A DNA stretch of 64,000 nt from Spirochaetota bacterium (GCA_016933025.1 JAFGBT010000028.1:124001-188000); one strand, 5' to 3'; shown: positions 35,818-45,692, counted from the stretch's first letter. The notes: generated by a model from the letters alone, not told the origin. Program-made: numbers and translations.

Positions 35818-35846
35818 TTGACGTCGGACGTTTTTTACATTATACT
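35818..35846 (+). promoter_or_regulatory. Sigma-70-type promoter of GyrI-like gene
   Basis: TTGACG (35818-35823), a 17-bp spacer and TATACT (35841-35846), about 28 nt before the RBS and ATG at 35880. Confidence 0.7.
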
Positions 35847-35879
35847 GTAAAAAGAATTCTACGCCGGGGGGGAGATACC

Positions 35880-36422
35880 ATGAAAAAAACTATTATCGGC
35901 TCTGTCATCATGTTCGCGACGATCTCTATATTTCTGATCTACAGCGGCCTTTTCACACCTGTTGTGATCGAGGAAAAAGCGATGGGTCCATTCAATCTCG
36001 CCTATGAAGAACACCGGGGCGATTACGGGAAAACCGGGGACATCCTCGAGCGGGTGCGGGGCTCTCTTGAGAAGGAACACAGCATCAAATCGGCAAGGGG
36101 CTTCGGCATTTTTTACGATGACCCGAAGAAGGTCCCCGTGGAGAAGCTTCGAAGCGAGGTCGGGTACATCGTCGAAGAGACGGACGCCGCCCGCCTAAAG
36201 TCCGGAGGTACTGCCTTGAAGTTCAGAACCTACCCGAGGCTGAACTGCGTGGTGGCCGAATTTCCCCTGCGGAACACCGTGTCGATGTTCATCGGACTGA
36301 TGCGGGTATATCCTGAAATGGACCGGTACATCAAGGAGAAGGGCTACTCGCCGGGACACAGCATGGAGATATACAGCCTGACGGATAAAAAAGTTACTTA
36401 TATCTTCCCGGCGGTTAAATAA
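35880..36422 (+). CDS. Membrane-anchored GyrI/SOUL-like effector-binding protein
   Basis: A 180-residue protein with one N-terminal membrane segment (residues 4-24), then a GyrI-like small-molecule-binding fold (GPFNLAYEEHRGDYGKTGDI, FGIFYDDPKKVP, LRSEVGYIVEE, MEIYSLTDKK). Such domains bind hydrophobic or cationic ligands in multidrug-sensing regulators; here it is extracytoplasmic and not fused to DNA-binding parts. Start 35880 follows GGGGGGAG and a well-formed promoter. Confidence 0.75.
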   Translation: MKKTIIGSVIMFATISIFLIYSGLFTPVVIEEKAMGPFNLAYEEHRGDYGKTGDILERVRGSLEKEHSIKSARGFGIFYDDPKKVPVEKLRSEVGYIVEETDAARLKSGGTALKFRTYPRLNCVVAEFPLRNTVSMFIGLMRVYPEMDRYIKEKGYSPGHSMEIYSLTDKKVTYIFPAVK

Positions 36423-36433
36423 CCGGGGCGCTT

Positions 36434-37153
36434 TTACGGTCGGCGTTTGATGATCCCGGCGGCTTCCATCCCCTTGGCAATTAAACGCGCGGTTTCTCCC
36501 GTGGCAAGGCCGGTCGTGTTAATGATGAGATCGTAGCCGGCCGGGTCCGCCATATTGACCTTGAGGTGTCTGAGCACAAACTGCTCGCGAGCCTCTCCCT
36601 TCTTCTCGAGCATCTCTTTCGCCTCGTTTCTTGAAACGCCCGACTGCTTCTGAATATTTCCAATTTTTCTTTCAGTCGATGCAATGAGCCGGACGTGGTA
36701 GCCCTTCGGCATACCGGCGGTTATCACGTTCCCCACCCTGCCGACGATTACGGCGTGGCCGTTGGCGGCTATGATCCGTATGGTTTCGACAAGCTTCTTA
36801 TAAACGACGGCTTCGGGCGGATACCTGGTGAATATCATCCGTAAATAATCCGCCATTGAATTCTTGGCCCTGTCCGTGAGGGTCTCGGCAAGCTCGTATG
36901 AGAGGTGCATGTCCTCCATGAGGCGATCCAGCAGGCGCCGGTCATAGATGGCCCAGAGGGGGCGCAGATAGTATTCTTCGTTGAACATCTTCGCCACCGC
37001 CTCCGCGACAGTATAACCCCGGCACCCGTATTCCCGCGACAGGGTGACAAAGGGGAGCGCGTGCTTTTCACTCATGTCAACGGTTTTTTTCCGCTCTTTC
37101 CAGTGGGACTCCTGGTACTCCGCGGCCTTATCAATCGAAAAGATCTCTTTCAT
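36434..37153 (-). CDS. Cytidylate-kinase-like protein (AAA_26 family)
   Basis: A 239-residue P-loop-like protein of the group annotated as cytidylate kinase-like. Motifs are FVTLSREYGCRGYTVAEAVA (~35), YDRRLLDRLMED (~73), VIVGRVGN (~137), VRLIASTERKIG (~155) and DLIINTTGL (~209). The usual GxxGxGK loop is altered to SREYGCRGYT, as in this family. True substrate unknown; it is not the housekeeping Cmk. Start 37153 is chosen over an upstream ATG that adds 14 residues without similarity. Confidence 0.75.
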   Translation of the reverse strand: MKEIFSIDKAAEYQESHWKERKKTVDMSEKHALPFVTLSREYGCRGYTVAEAVAKMFNEEYYLRPLWAIYDRRLLDRLMEDMHLSYELAETLTDRAKNSMADYLRMIFTRYPPEAVVYKKLVETIRIIAANGHAVIVGRVGNVITAGMPKGYHVRLIASTERKIGNIQKQSGVSRNEAKEMLEKKGEAREQFVLRHLKVNMADPAGYDLIINTTGLATGETARLIAKGMEAAGIIKRRP

Positions 37154-37286
37154 GGCGGACACCCCTGTTGTTTTCCTGATATCCGTATAATACACCCATA
37201 ACAGAATAACATCAATAAAAAAATCGCCCCGCTGCCATACCCCGACCGTAGCGCTTCCGCGGCGTGCAATGATATTGAATTAACTC

Positions 37287-37316
37287 TTGACAGGATAATC
37301 CTCTATGAACATATAT
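37287..37316 (+). promoter_or_regulatory. Probable promoter of PPOX/hydrolase pair
   Basis: CTTGACA with TTGACA at 37287-37292, an 18-bp spacer and ATATAT (37311-37316), 32 nt before the ATG at 37349. The -10 is weak. Confidence 0.4.
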
Positions 37317-37348
37317 TTTTTCTACATTTAATATTCAGGAAGAGATTC

Positions 37349-37738
37349 ATGGATTTGAAGGAATATTTTGAATCGGCACACGGCCTCGGCCTCCTGGCGA
37401 CCTCTGATTCAAACGGCGATGTCGACATCGCCGTCTACTCGCGGCCGCATATCATCGATGCAGACACCCTCGCCTTCATCATGGCCGACAGGCGGAGCCA
37501 CCGGAACCTGCAGACAAACCCGAAGGCAGCGTACCTCTTCATCGAGGAAGGCGGTGGATACACAGGAAAACGCATCTATTTAAAGAAGACCGGCGAAGAC
37601 AAAAACTCGCCCTTCATCAGCGAGCTCCGAAGAAAAAAACGCGCCGATTCAGCGGACGACGATGGGAAAGACCGCTTCCTGGTCTATTTCGAAATTACCT
37701 CCATTCGCCCCCTGACCGGGGACGCGGAAAAACAATAG
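37349..37738 (+). CDS. Pyridoxamine 5'-phosphate oxidase-like flavin-binding protein
   Basis: A 129-residue split-barrel protein of the PPOX-like superfamily that binds FMN, haem or F420. Seen are GLLATSDSNGDVDIAVYSRPHI (~13), LAFIMADRRSHRNLQTNPKAAYLFIE (~45) and GKRIYLKK. These fit FMN-binding general stress/PPOX relatives but do not prove catalytic oxidation of PNP. RBS AGGAAG. It is nine bases before an alpha/beta hydrolase gene, one operon. Confidence 0.8.
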   Translation: MDLKEYFESAHGLGLLATSDSNGDVDIAVYSRPHIIDADTLAFIMADRRSHRNLQTNPKAAYLFIEEGGGYTGKRIYLKKTGEDKNSPFISELRRKKRADSADDDGKDRFLVYFEITSIRPLTGDAEKQ

Positions 37739-37746
37739 CGCTCAGC

Positions 37747-38604
37747 ATGAATGATTTACGGCCTGAAATACTTACACAGCAGATCGGGGACGCGGAAGTA
37801 CAGTATCTCCGGTACCCGGGCGACGGTCCTCCCCTGGTCCTCCTTCACGCGACCGGATTTCTCCCATGGCTATGGCACCCGATCGCGCGCGCCCTTTCGT
37901 CACAATTCAGCGTCATCGCACCCTACTTCTGCGACCACCGTCCCGCCGAGCCTGAGAAGGGGGGCCTAAGCTGGCTGGTCCTGGCTAAAGACCTATCGAT
38001 TCTCTGCGACCGGCTTTTCCCCGGCAGCCTGTACATCGTCGGGCACTCCATGGGCGCGACGGTATCCGCCATCGCAGCCGCGGTCCATGGCCTGCCGGCC
38101 GACAGGATGGCGCTCATCGAGCCGATTTTTCTCCCCCAGCCCATATACGCCAACAAACTCACCCTTGAGCAGCATCCACTCGCTTCGAAGTCCGTGAAGA
38201 GACGCAATTCATGGCAAAACACGTCGGAGGCAAGGGAGTACCTCCGGTCGAAGCAGATGTTTGCGAAATGGGACGCGGAAATGCTGGACCTCTATCTTCG
38301 TTACGGTATGGTGACGGGCGATGGCGGCGGGCTGGTACTCACGTGCCATCCGCGCAGGGAGGCATCCCTCTTCATGGGCGGGATGGAGTTCGATCCCTGG
38401 CCGATACTCTCTGACATCCGGTGTCCCGCCCTGGTGATCGAGGGCGGGCAGAGTGAAAACCGCATGTTCATCGACCTCCCGAAAATTGCCTCAATCATTC
38501 CGAAGGGGGAATACCGGCTGGTGGAAAACGCCGGCCATCTCATCCCTCAGGAACAGCCGCGCGTTATCACCAAAATTCTCTCGGATTTTTTTGATATCAA
38601 ATGA
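37747..38604 (+). CDS. Alpha/beta hydrolase
   Basis: A 285-residue hydrolase. The oxyanion motif is LLHATGFLPW (~31), the nucleophile elbow GHSMGATVSA (~98), the acid region ALVIEGGQSENR (~222) and the catalytic His ENAGHLIPQEQP (~260). It is closest in style to the general alpha/beta fold esterase/lipase group; the substrate is unknown. It is co-transcribed with the PPOX-like gene. Confidence 0.85.
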   Translation: MNDLRPEILTQQIGDAEVQYLRYPGDGPPLVLLHATGFLPWLWHPIARALSSQFSVIAPYFCDHRPAEPEKGGLSWLVLAKDLSILCDRLFPGSLYIVGHSMGATVSAIAAAVHGLPADRMALIEPIFLPQPIYANKLTLEQHPLASKSVKRRNSWQNTSEAREYLRSKQMFAKWDAEMLDLYLRYGMVTGDGGGLVLTCHPRREASLFMGGMEFDPWPILSDIRCPALVIEGGQSENRMFIDLPKIASIIPKGEYRLVENAGHLIPQEQPRVITKILSDFFDIK

Positions 38605-38676
38605 AGTAGACCTTCCTCATTTTATATTTGACATTGCTCAGAATTTTTGCCAGACTTAACTATACAGGAATCGACA

Positions 38677-39402
38677 ATGCTCCCTTCGTGCTATGACAAA
38701 AGCGGGAATATCATAGATTTTTACACTATTTTCAACCTTCCCAGAAACGCTGAAGAGGCTGAAATCAGATCTGCGTTCCGCGCCCTGATAAAACGCTACC
38801 ATCCCGACACCACGACCATACATTCCGCCAACCTCACCGAAAAGCTCGATCTCATAATACGGGGATACCGGATTCTCATCGATGAAGACCTTCGCATCGA
38901 ATATGACCGCCTCCTCTTCACCAGCAGGAAAGTCGACCCGCACGGCTACGCCATCCTCTCGAAAAAAAGAATCAAATATTCCGGGAGTCTCGGCGATATG
39001 CTAAAGGCCAGGTTTCTCCCGAAAGGGATGAAACGCCGGGACATCGTCCGGAACTTCGGGCAGGACATAGAGATTTTTATCACGCCCATTGAGGCCAGCA
39101 AGGGTGCAGTCGCCTACATCGAGCTCCCGGCCCGGATGATCTGCCCGCTCTGCGGGGGAAGCCATTCTATGATAAAATCTAAATGCCATGTCTGCAACGG
39201 TGTCGGCAGGATCCACACCACCTCGCAGCTCGAGGTCCGCATCCCCCCGCATGTTGACGACAGCACATACATCGACGTTGATTTAATACAGGTAAAGCCG
39301 GACAAGCTGACCAGCTTCAACCTGAAAACCCTTAGAATAAAAATCACCATACTGGCGGCAATCACGCAGGGCGGGATGGGGCCCATGCAGGGTAAGGATT
39401 GA
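38677..39402 (+). CDS. DnaJ-like protein with single zinc-finger pair
   Basis: A 241-residue protein. Residues 12-72 are a J-domain (DFYTIFNLPRNAEEAEIRSA, with YHPD carrying the HPD triad). A linker follows, then one CxxC pair set (CPLCGG and CHVCNGVG, ~160-180) instead of the four repeats of DnaJ, and a short beta substrate-binding-like tail (LEVRIPPHVDDSTYIDV). It looks like a reduced type-II/III DnaJ co-chaperone. The ATG at 38677 follows AGGA. It lies 168 bases before the giant regulator. Confidence 0.8.
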   Translation: MLPSCYDKSGNIIDFYTIFNLPRNAEEAEIRSAFRALIKRYHPDTTTIHSANLTEKLDLIIRGYRILIDEDLRIEYDRLLFTSRKVDPHGYAILSKKRIKYSGSLGDMLKARFLPKGMKRRDIVRNFGQDIEIFITPIEASKGAVAYIELPARMICPLCGGSHSMIKSKCHVCNGVGRIHTTSQLEVRIPPHVDDSTYIDVDLIQVKPDKLTSFNLKTLRIKITILAAITQGGMGPMQGKD

Positions 39403-39569
39403 AAAATGAGTATTGGAGCCCGTAGTCCCGGAGCTGACCACCGGCCTATGCATTTGTACTCGCAGATGGAATTTTTTGAGTTGATAAACTGAACGAACCT
39501 TGTATTATTAGCACGGCCGGTTGTTCCGGAATGCCACGAGGCATTGGAGCACCTCACCGGCCCGTGCGC

Positions 39570-42500
39570 ATGGATACCATGGATATATACGGAAAAATAA
39601 TTCACAACCGCTACCAGATCGACAAAAAAATCGACGAGGACACGCTCAGCTATTTTCATCTCGGCTACGACCTGTCGCCAAAAAAAAGGCCGCTGGTATT
39701 CCGATTCTTAAAAAACAACGTAATATCGAAACGCATCGAGGACATTATCCGGTTCAGGATTGAGGTCAACGCCGTGGCTGAACTGGAGCATGAGAATATC
39801 ATCAAAATCATCGAGGTGGGCGAGCTCTTCGAGCTTATCTACGTCGCGATGGAGTATTTCCCGGGCACCACGCTGCATACCATCCTTAACGATAAAAAAA
39901 TCACGGTCAACCAGGGCATCGAGATCGTCATGCAGCTCTGCTGGGCCCTGGAGCATCTGCACAGGCACAACATCATTCACCGCGACATCAAGCCGTCCAA
40001 CGTGCTGGTGAACAACAGAAGCGTCAAGCTTTCCGGGTTCGGCCTGTCGCACCTGAGGGAATTCAATGAAACGGTGATGTTCGAAGAGATAATTAAAAAT
40101 TTCAAGTATATATCGCCAGAGCAGTGCGGGATCCTCAAGCGGAACATCGATGAGCGGAGCGACATGTATTCGGTCGGCGTAATCCTGTTCCAGGTGCTGA
40201 CCGGCAGGGTTCCCTTCGAAGGTCCCGATATATGCTCCATCATTCACCAGCACGTGGCCAAGCTCCCCGAACCGCCGAGCTTGTTCAACAGCGAGGTCCC
40301 GCCTATCCTGGACCAGATCGTCATGAAACTGCTGGATAAAGAGCCGGAAAACAGGTACCAGAGCGCCCGGGGTCTCGCCTCCGACCTTGAACGATATCTG
40401 TCCGGCCAGAACGAGTTCATTCTCGGTCTCGATGACCGGTTCACCAAGCTCAGCTTCCGCACCAGGCTCATCGGCAGACAGGAAGAGATGAGCAGGCTGG
40501 GCGAAATAATAGGCCAGCTTCGCAACGGCATCGGCGGCGTGTACTTCATCAGCGGCGAAGCAGGATCAGGCAAGACAAGGCTCATCGAAGAGCTAAAGGC
40601 CGCCGTTTATGCGACGGGGAGCATCATGATCGAGGGCAAGTGCTCCCTGCAGAGCAACAAGGTGCCCTATGCGCCCATAAAAGAGGCCTTCGACTCCTTC
40701 ATGGTGAATTACCACAACCTCTCCGAGTCCCAGAGACAAACTATCGCCGATAGGATACGAGAGGAGTTCGGAAACCTCGGAGAGCTGTTGATAAAATTCA
40801 ATCCCTCCATGAAGGAGATCCTGGGTGAATGCCAGCCGCTGGTGGCGCTCGAGCCAGAGCGCGAATACAAGCGGTTTCACATGATTGTCAGCAAATTTTT
40901 ACTCTCGTTGAGCAGGCTGGCGAACGGCATGGTCCTGGTCATCGAGGACCTGCACGGCACCGATGAGGGGACGCTTACTCTTCTTAACGAGCTCATCCAT
41001 GACATCTCAGACCATCCTCTGGCCATCATCGGGTCATACCGCAACGACGAGGTCCCTGAGAGCCACGGCCTCAGGAAATTTCAGGTGGAAATTGCGGCCG
41101 TGGGCATCCCGTTTTCCCGGATCCACCTTAACCAGTTCGACGAAATGACAATGCGTTCGTTCGTCGCGGGCCTCCTCCTCGAGAAGGAAGAGAATATCCC
41201 TGCAATTTCCGATTTTGTTCTCCAGAAAAGCGGGGGCAACCCGTTCTTTGCGATAGAGGTATTGAAGCAGCTCATCGAGGAGTCCGTGCTCTCGTACCGG
41301 AACAACCGATGGGCATTTGACAACAAGAGACTCGCCTCCGTCGCCATATCGGCCTCGATCGTCGACATCATCCTGAACCGCATCAAAAACTTCAACAAAA
41401 ACGAGCGCGACATTCTATCTCTCGCGGCGGTAATGGGCGAAAAGTTCAACATGAGGATGCTCTTCAAGCTGACCAACCTCGACCAGACGGAAATAGTGAG
41501 CATAATCGACAAGGCGATCGGACTGCAGCTCCTGGTCGACCTGCCGACCTGGGGGGAGATAGGGTTCGCCCACGACAGGATCAGGGAAGCCTTTTACGAC
41601 AGCATCCCGAAAATCAGGAGGCAGCAGCAGCATATTGAAATTGCCAACGCAATCGAGGATAGCAACAGGGAAAACCTCCGGCCGGTCATCTTCGATCTCG
41701 CGCACCACTTCATCGAGGGCGGCGACACCGACCGCGCGGTCATATTCGCCTTCCCTGCCGGCGTCATGTCCATGGAAAAATACTCGAACGAGGAGGCGGT
41801 CAAGTACTTTAAACTCGCCCTCTCGCTCCTGGAACAGGAAGGACTGAAGAAGAGCCCCCAGTGGGTCAAAATCCTCGCGAACCTCAGCAAGGTTTACCTG
41901 ACCGTGGGCAGTTACGAGCAGGCCATCGAGATACTCCTCACGTTGCCACCCCTCATGGAAACCAACATCGACAAGGCCGACATCTACAGCCACATCTGCT
42001 CGGCCTACATCCGCAAGGGCGAGTGGAAAAAATGCGAGGACTACGCGGTCATCTGCGGCCGGCTGCTCGGTGAATATTTCACTGAAAACAAGTTAATCCT
42101 GCTGATCATCATCTTAAAAGAACTGATAGTCCTGCTCGTGCATTTTCTTTTTTCCGGCATGCTGATTCGCAAGAAAGTGGGAAAAGTCGTCGAATACAAC
42201 AAGCTGAAGGCAAAATTCGCCCTCCCCGTCCTCTGGGCTTACATCTTTACCGACAACCTTAAATTTTTCCGGTTCACGCTACGCGGCCTGAACGTGGCGG
42301 TGAGCAAAATCGGCAAGTCGCCTGAACTCGGCATGGCGATAAGCGGCTTCGGCGGGATACTGATGGCAATGGGCTGGTTCAGGCCCGCGCTGCACTATCT
42401 CGGGAAATCGCTATCATTGAGGGAGGAAATGAACGACCACTGGGGCGCGGCCCAGTCGTTTCAGTTCCTGGGAATTTGCCATCAGTGGGCCGGCAACTAC

Positions 42501-44246
42501 CGGAAAAGCATCGAGTGCTTTGAGGAATCGATCCGTCGGTTTACCGATATGGGTGACATCTGGGAAATCGGCAACTCGTGCGCCGGCTTGCTGCAGAACT
42601 ACCTGCTCATGTCCGATTATAAAACGGTAAAAGACTACCTCGACCGGTATTATTCAATTACCAACGAGACTAACGACTTCTACGGCATAAACGAGGCATG
42701 GATCCACAGCACGCCATACTTTCTTGAAACAGGGAACATCGACACGGCGGAATGGCTCGGAAATACGGCGTACAATTTCAGCCTCGACACCACCATCCTC
42801 TTCTCCCATTGCAGATCCTGCATTGAAATTGGCAGGTTATATCTTGAAAAGCGCGAAATTCCCCGGGCCATCGAATATCTCGAAAAGGCGCACTACCTGT
42901 ACCGGACAAACGACTTTCTCAAAGATAGTACGGTCCATCTCTTCCCCGCCCTCGCCGAAGCATACCTGGCTGAATATATCGCAAACAGCGACCTCGCCCG
43001 CCCCCAGCGAAAGGAGCTGCTGCGCAGGGCAAAGAAATTCTGCGCCAAGGCGCTCAAGAAGACGAAGCGCTGGCAGACACATTACGGGCTGTCCCTGCTG
43101 GTGAACGCGAAGTACTATGCTGCAACGGGGCGGATGGTTCGGGCGGAAAAATTCTTCCACATGAGCATAGAACATCATAAAAAATACGAGCGTCGGTTCT
43201 ACCTCGGCAAAAGCCATTACGAATACGGCCTCTTCCTGTCGCAGACGGACTCCGGCGCCAGCGCCAAAAAATGCCTGGAAACGGCGTACCGCATTTTCAT
43301 AGGCATAGGGGCGCTGGGCTACATTGAAAAGATCAAAAACCTCCTCGGCATCAAGGAAGACAACGGCGAACCAACATCGATTGAACGGCGCATCGATACC
43401 GAACGCCTTGCTTCGGTGGTCAGCCTGGCGCGTGAAATCAGCCACATTTCTGACACGGAGCAGCTCCTCGATATGATCCTGTCAAAAGCGGTTGAAATAA
43501 CCGGAGCGCAGCGGGGATGCATATTCATCGTGGACGAAAAAGGCGACCTGGTCAAAAAATCGGTCTTTTCAATGCTCGGCTACGACACGACGCTTGACCA
43601 GTACTCCATGAACATCATCCGGGCGGTCTACAACACCCAGAATCAAATCATCCTGGGCGACGCGGAGGTTGAAGACGTCTCCCTCAAAGACAAGACCTAT
43701 CCCCACCCGAAATCAATTCTCTGCGTTCCGATAAAAGAGCGGGACAGGGTGATCGGGGTCTGTTACCTCGACAACTCCCTCACCGGCGGCGTATTCACCG
43801 AAAAGGAGTCGAATCTTCTTCTCACCTTCCTATCGCACATCGCATTCGCCACCGAAATCGAGATACTCAACCGTAAATTCAAAAATTCGAAGACGCCCGA
43901 GAAAAAAATACCGCAGTCAGGGATCATCAGTGAAAAAATGAAAAAGGCCGTCGAATACATACATGAAAACTACGCCTACGACATCTCGCGCGAGGGCCTC
44001 GCCTCATATATCGGACTGCACCACGACAACCTCGGCAGATATTTCAAGATCTATCACGGTAAAAAACTGAACGACTATATTAACGAGCTCAGGATACACG
44101 AGGCCGCGCGCAAGCTGACCGAAACGGACGAGAAGATAATTGATATCGCGTTCGCTGTCGGCTTCGGGAGCCTCAGGACATTTAACAAGTCGTTCCGCCA
44201 GATCATGAAGGTATCCCCGGCCGACTACCGCAAAAAAAATTCATAA
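39570..44246 (+). CDS. Giant signalling protein: pseudokinase-AAA ATPase-TPR-GAF-AraC HTH
   Basis: About 1,558 residues. Domains in order: protein-kinase fold (~5-265), AAA/NACHT-like ATPase (~290-610, Walker A GEAGSGKTR ~326, Walker B VIEDLHG), helical TPR-like region (~650-1260), GAF (~1275-1425) and an AraC-type double helix-turn-helix (~1455-1555). HRDIKPSN (~137) is intact, but the beta-3 Lys is Arg45 and the DFG Asp is Gly156 (SGFG). The kinase part may therefore bind without phosphorylating. Similar kinase-AAA-GAF proteins usually end in a histidine kinase; here the output is DNA binding. The start is uncertain (39531 or 39579 are alternatives). It ends at a palindromic terminator. Confidence 0.88.
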   Translation: MDTMDIYGKIIHNRYQIDKKIDEDTLSYFHLGYDLSPKKRPLVFRFLKNNVISKRIEDIIRFRIEVNAVAELEHENIIKIIEVGELFELIYVAMEYFPGTTLHTILNDKKITVNQGIEIVMQLCWALEHLHRHNIIHRDIKPSNVLVNNRSVKLSGFGLSHLREFNETVMFEEIIKNFKYISPEQCGILKRNIDERSDMYSVGVILFQVLTGRVPFEGPDICSIIHQHVAKLPEPPSLFNSEVPPILDQIVMKLLDKEPENRYQSARGLASDLERYLSGQNEFILGLDDRFTKLSFRTRLIGRQEEMSRLGEIIGQLRNGIGGVYFISGEAGSGKTRLIEELKAAVYATGSIMIEGKCSLQSNKVPYAPIKEAFDSFMVNYHNLSESQRQTIADRIREEFGNLGELLIKFNPSMKEILGECQPLVALEPEREYKRFHMIVSKFLLSLSRLANGMVLVIEDLHGTDEGTLTLLNELIHDISDHPLAIIGSYRNDEVPESHGLRKFQVEIAAVGIPFSRIHLNQFDEMTMRSFVAGLLLEKEENIPAISDFVLQKSGGNPFFAIEVLKQLIEESVLSYRNNRWAFDNKRLASVAISASIVDIILNRIKNFNKNERDILSLAAVMGEKFNMRMLFKLTNLDQTEIVSIIDKAIGLQLLVDLPTWGEIGFAHDRIREAFYDSIPKIRRQQQHIEIANAIEDSNRENLRPVIFDLAHHFIEGGDTDRAVIFAFPAGVMSMEKYSNEEAVKYFKLALSLLEQEGLKKSPQWVKILANLSKVYLTVGSYEQAIEILLTLPPLMETNIDKADIYSHICSAYIRKGEWKKCEDYAVICGRLLGEYFTENKLILLIIILKELIVLLVHFLFSGMLIRKKVGKVVEYNKLKAKFALPVLWAYIFTDNLKFFRFTLRGLNVAVSKIGKSPELGMAISGFGGILMAMGWFRPALHYLGKSLSLREEMNDHWGAAQSFQFLGICHQWAGNYRKSIECFEESIRRFTDMGDIWEIGNSCAGLLQNYLLMSDYKTVKDYLDRYYSITNETNDFYGINEAWIHSTPYFLETGNIDTAEWLGNTAYNFSLDTTILFSHCRSCIEIGRLYLEKREIPRAIEYLEKAHYLYRTNDFLKDSTVHLFPALAEAYLAEYIANSDLARPQRKELLRRAKKFCAKALKKTKRWQTHYGLSLLVNAKYYAATGRMVRAEKFFHMSIEHHKKYERRFYLGKSHYEYGLFLSQTDSGASAKKCLETAYRIFIGIGALGYIEKIKNLLGIKEDNGEPTSIERRIDTERLASVVSLAREISHISDTEQLLDMILSKAVEITGAQRGCIFIVDEKGDLVKKSVFSMLGYDTTLDQYSMNIIRAVYNTQNQIILGDAEVEDVSLKDKTYPHPKSILCVPIKERDRVIGVCYLDNSLTGGVFTEKESNLLLTFLSHIAFATEIEILNRKFKNSKTPEKKIPQSGIISEKMKKAVEYIHENYAYDISREGLASYIGLHHDNLGRYFKIYHGKKLNDYINELRIHEAARKLTETDEKIIDIAFAVGFGSLRTFNKSFRQIMKVSPADYRKKNS

Positions 44247-44252
44247 CAAATC

Positions 44253-44301
44253 ATTGTCTGCCGGTTGAGCGGGCCAACGGCCCGCTCAACCGGCAGACAA
44301 T
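44253..44301. terminator. Bidirectional terminator with 23-bp perfect arms
   Basis: Arms 44253-44275 and 44279-44301 with a 3-nt loop. It stands between convergent genes; the stop codon of the minus-strand gene (44286-44288) lies inside the right arm. Confidence 0.8.
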
Positions 44302-45665
44302 CTATCAATCACCTCCCGGAGTTCAATCATCACCTTCAGATCGCCGTCAACCACGAGCCTCCCGGTTTTCCACGCCTCGAACTGGCTCAGCTCTCCTGCC
44401 CGCAGGGCCCGCCAGTCCTCAGCCGTCGACCGGACCCTGCAGGTCGGATTTTCAAGTATTCCATCATGGCGGGTCGCCCGACCGTCCTCTGAAATGATAT
44501 GCCACGACACTCCGTTCGGCCCGCTCAGGTTGAATTGAATTGAAACCCTCCCCCCTTTCGCGCCGGCCATGTTCTCAGTCTTCGGACCTCCCGGCGAGGG
44601 CATGCCGAGGAACTCGGCAAGCCAGCGGGTGCAGTAATTGTCCCTGAGCACGAATTCGTAATTGTGCATACCCATGGCCATGAGCTTCCTGACCACCGAT
44701 ATTAATATCATGCCGAACCGCATCGCTGCGAACACCTCGTTATAGGCAAAGTTCTTCACACTGAAACCGGTCAGCTCCTGGTACCGAGCGACAGTCTCCT
44801 CCGGCCCGGGCGATCCCTCCAAACGCTGCAGTCCATATTCGGCCGCCAGGTATCGATCGATAAAGATAAACCATGCGAGATCGGCGACAGGATCCCCCAG
44901 AAACGCCATTTCCCAGTCGAGTGCCGCCACGACAGTATTGTCCGGCTCTTGGTACAGGGTGTTCCCCATGCGCGCGTCGCCCCAGCAGAGGCATACCTGC
45001 CCGGGTTCATATGCGTTGTCCCGGAGCCACCGCAGCGCATTCTCCAGCTCGGGATGGCTCTCCGCGGGGTCATCCTTAATCCATTCAAGGTATCGTTCCC
45101 AGTACGATATCTGGCGTAAAACCGGGTCAACGCCCCCATTCGGGACGCCGAGGAAATCAAGCCCGAGCCCCTCCCAGTCGACCATGTGCGTCCTGGCGAC
45201 AGTTTCCAGCGATCCCCACCAGATCTTCTTCCTTCCCTCTGGTGTCGCCTCGAAGTAAAATCCCTCGCCATGGTATGAGGGATAGTCCTTAGGCATCGTT
45301 CCGCCGAGCCTCTCCATTATGTAAAACGGAGCACCGATCACGCCCTCGTCTTCCTCGAGCCAATAGACCTCGGGCACAGGCACGTCCGTGCTCCTGAGGG
45401 CCTTCATGATCCTGAACTGGTGCTCCAGATGATAATCGGGAAACACCTTGTGCCCGGCCGGCACCGAACGGAGCACCATGCCCCGGGATATGATGTTCCC
45501 CCCTTCGTTACATGTCACATCAAACAGGTAGGTCTCATTCGAAAGGCCCATGCCCGGCTTCTGAATACCGGATATCGTAATCCATCTCGCATCCGGCATC
45601 TTTTCCTGAAGCCACGGCTCCAGGCGGGACTTGATTCGCCCCTCCATATCCTTTTCACTTTTCAT
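44286..45665 (-). CDS. APH-family phosphotransferase fused to SCP2-like sterol-carrier domain
   Basis: A 459-residue protein. Residues ~35-330 are an aminoglycoside phosphotransferase-like kinase of the ACAD10/11 type (FYIMERLGG hinge; catalytic loop LCWGDARMGNTLY with D and N; metal motif ALDWEMAFLGDPVADLAWF). Residues ~365-459 form an SCP2-like lipid-binding domain (VSIQFNLSGPNGVSWHIISEDG, LRAGELSQFEAWKTGRLVVDGDL). Known relatives phosphorylate hydroxyacyl-CoA, so lipid or acyl-CoA phosphorylation is plausible. Start 45665 has an AAGGAAG RBS. Confidence 0.85.
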   Translation of the reverse strand: MKSEKDMEGRIKSRLEPWLQEKMPDARWITISGIQKPGMGLSNETYLFDVTCNEGGNIISRGMVLRSVPAGHKVFPDYHLEHQFRIMKALRSTDVPVPEVYWLEEDEGVIGAPFYIMERLGGTMPKDYPSYHGEGFYFEATPEGRKKIWWGSLETVARTHMVDWEGLGLDFLGVPNGGVDPVLRQISYWERYLEWIKDDPAESHPELENALRWLRDNAYEPGQVCLCWGDARMGNTLYQEPDNTVVAALDWEMAFLGDPVADLAWFIFIDRYLAAEYGLQRLEGSPGPEETVARYQELTGFSVKNFAYNEVFAAMRFGMILISVVRKLMAMGMHNYEFVLRDNYCTRWLAEFLGMPSPGGPKTENMAGAKGGRVSIQFNLSGPNGVSWHIISEDGRATRHDGILENPTCRVRSTAEDWRALRAGELSQFEAWKTGRLVVDGDLKVMIELREVIDRLSAG

Positions 45666-45692
45666 GGCAAAACTTCCTTGATATATGTGTGC

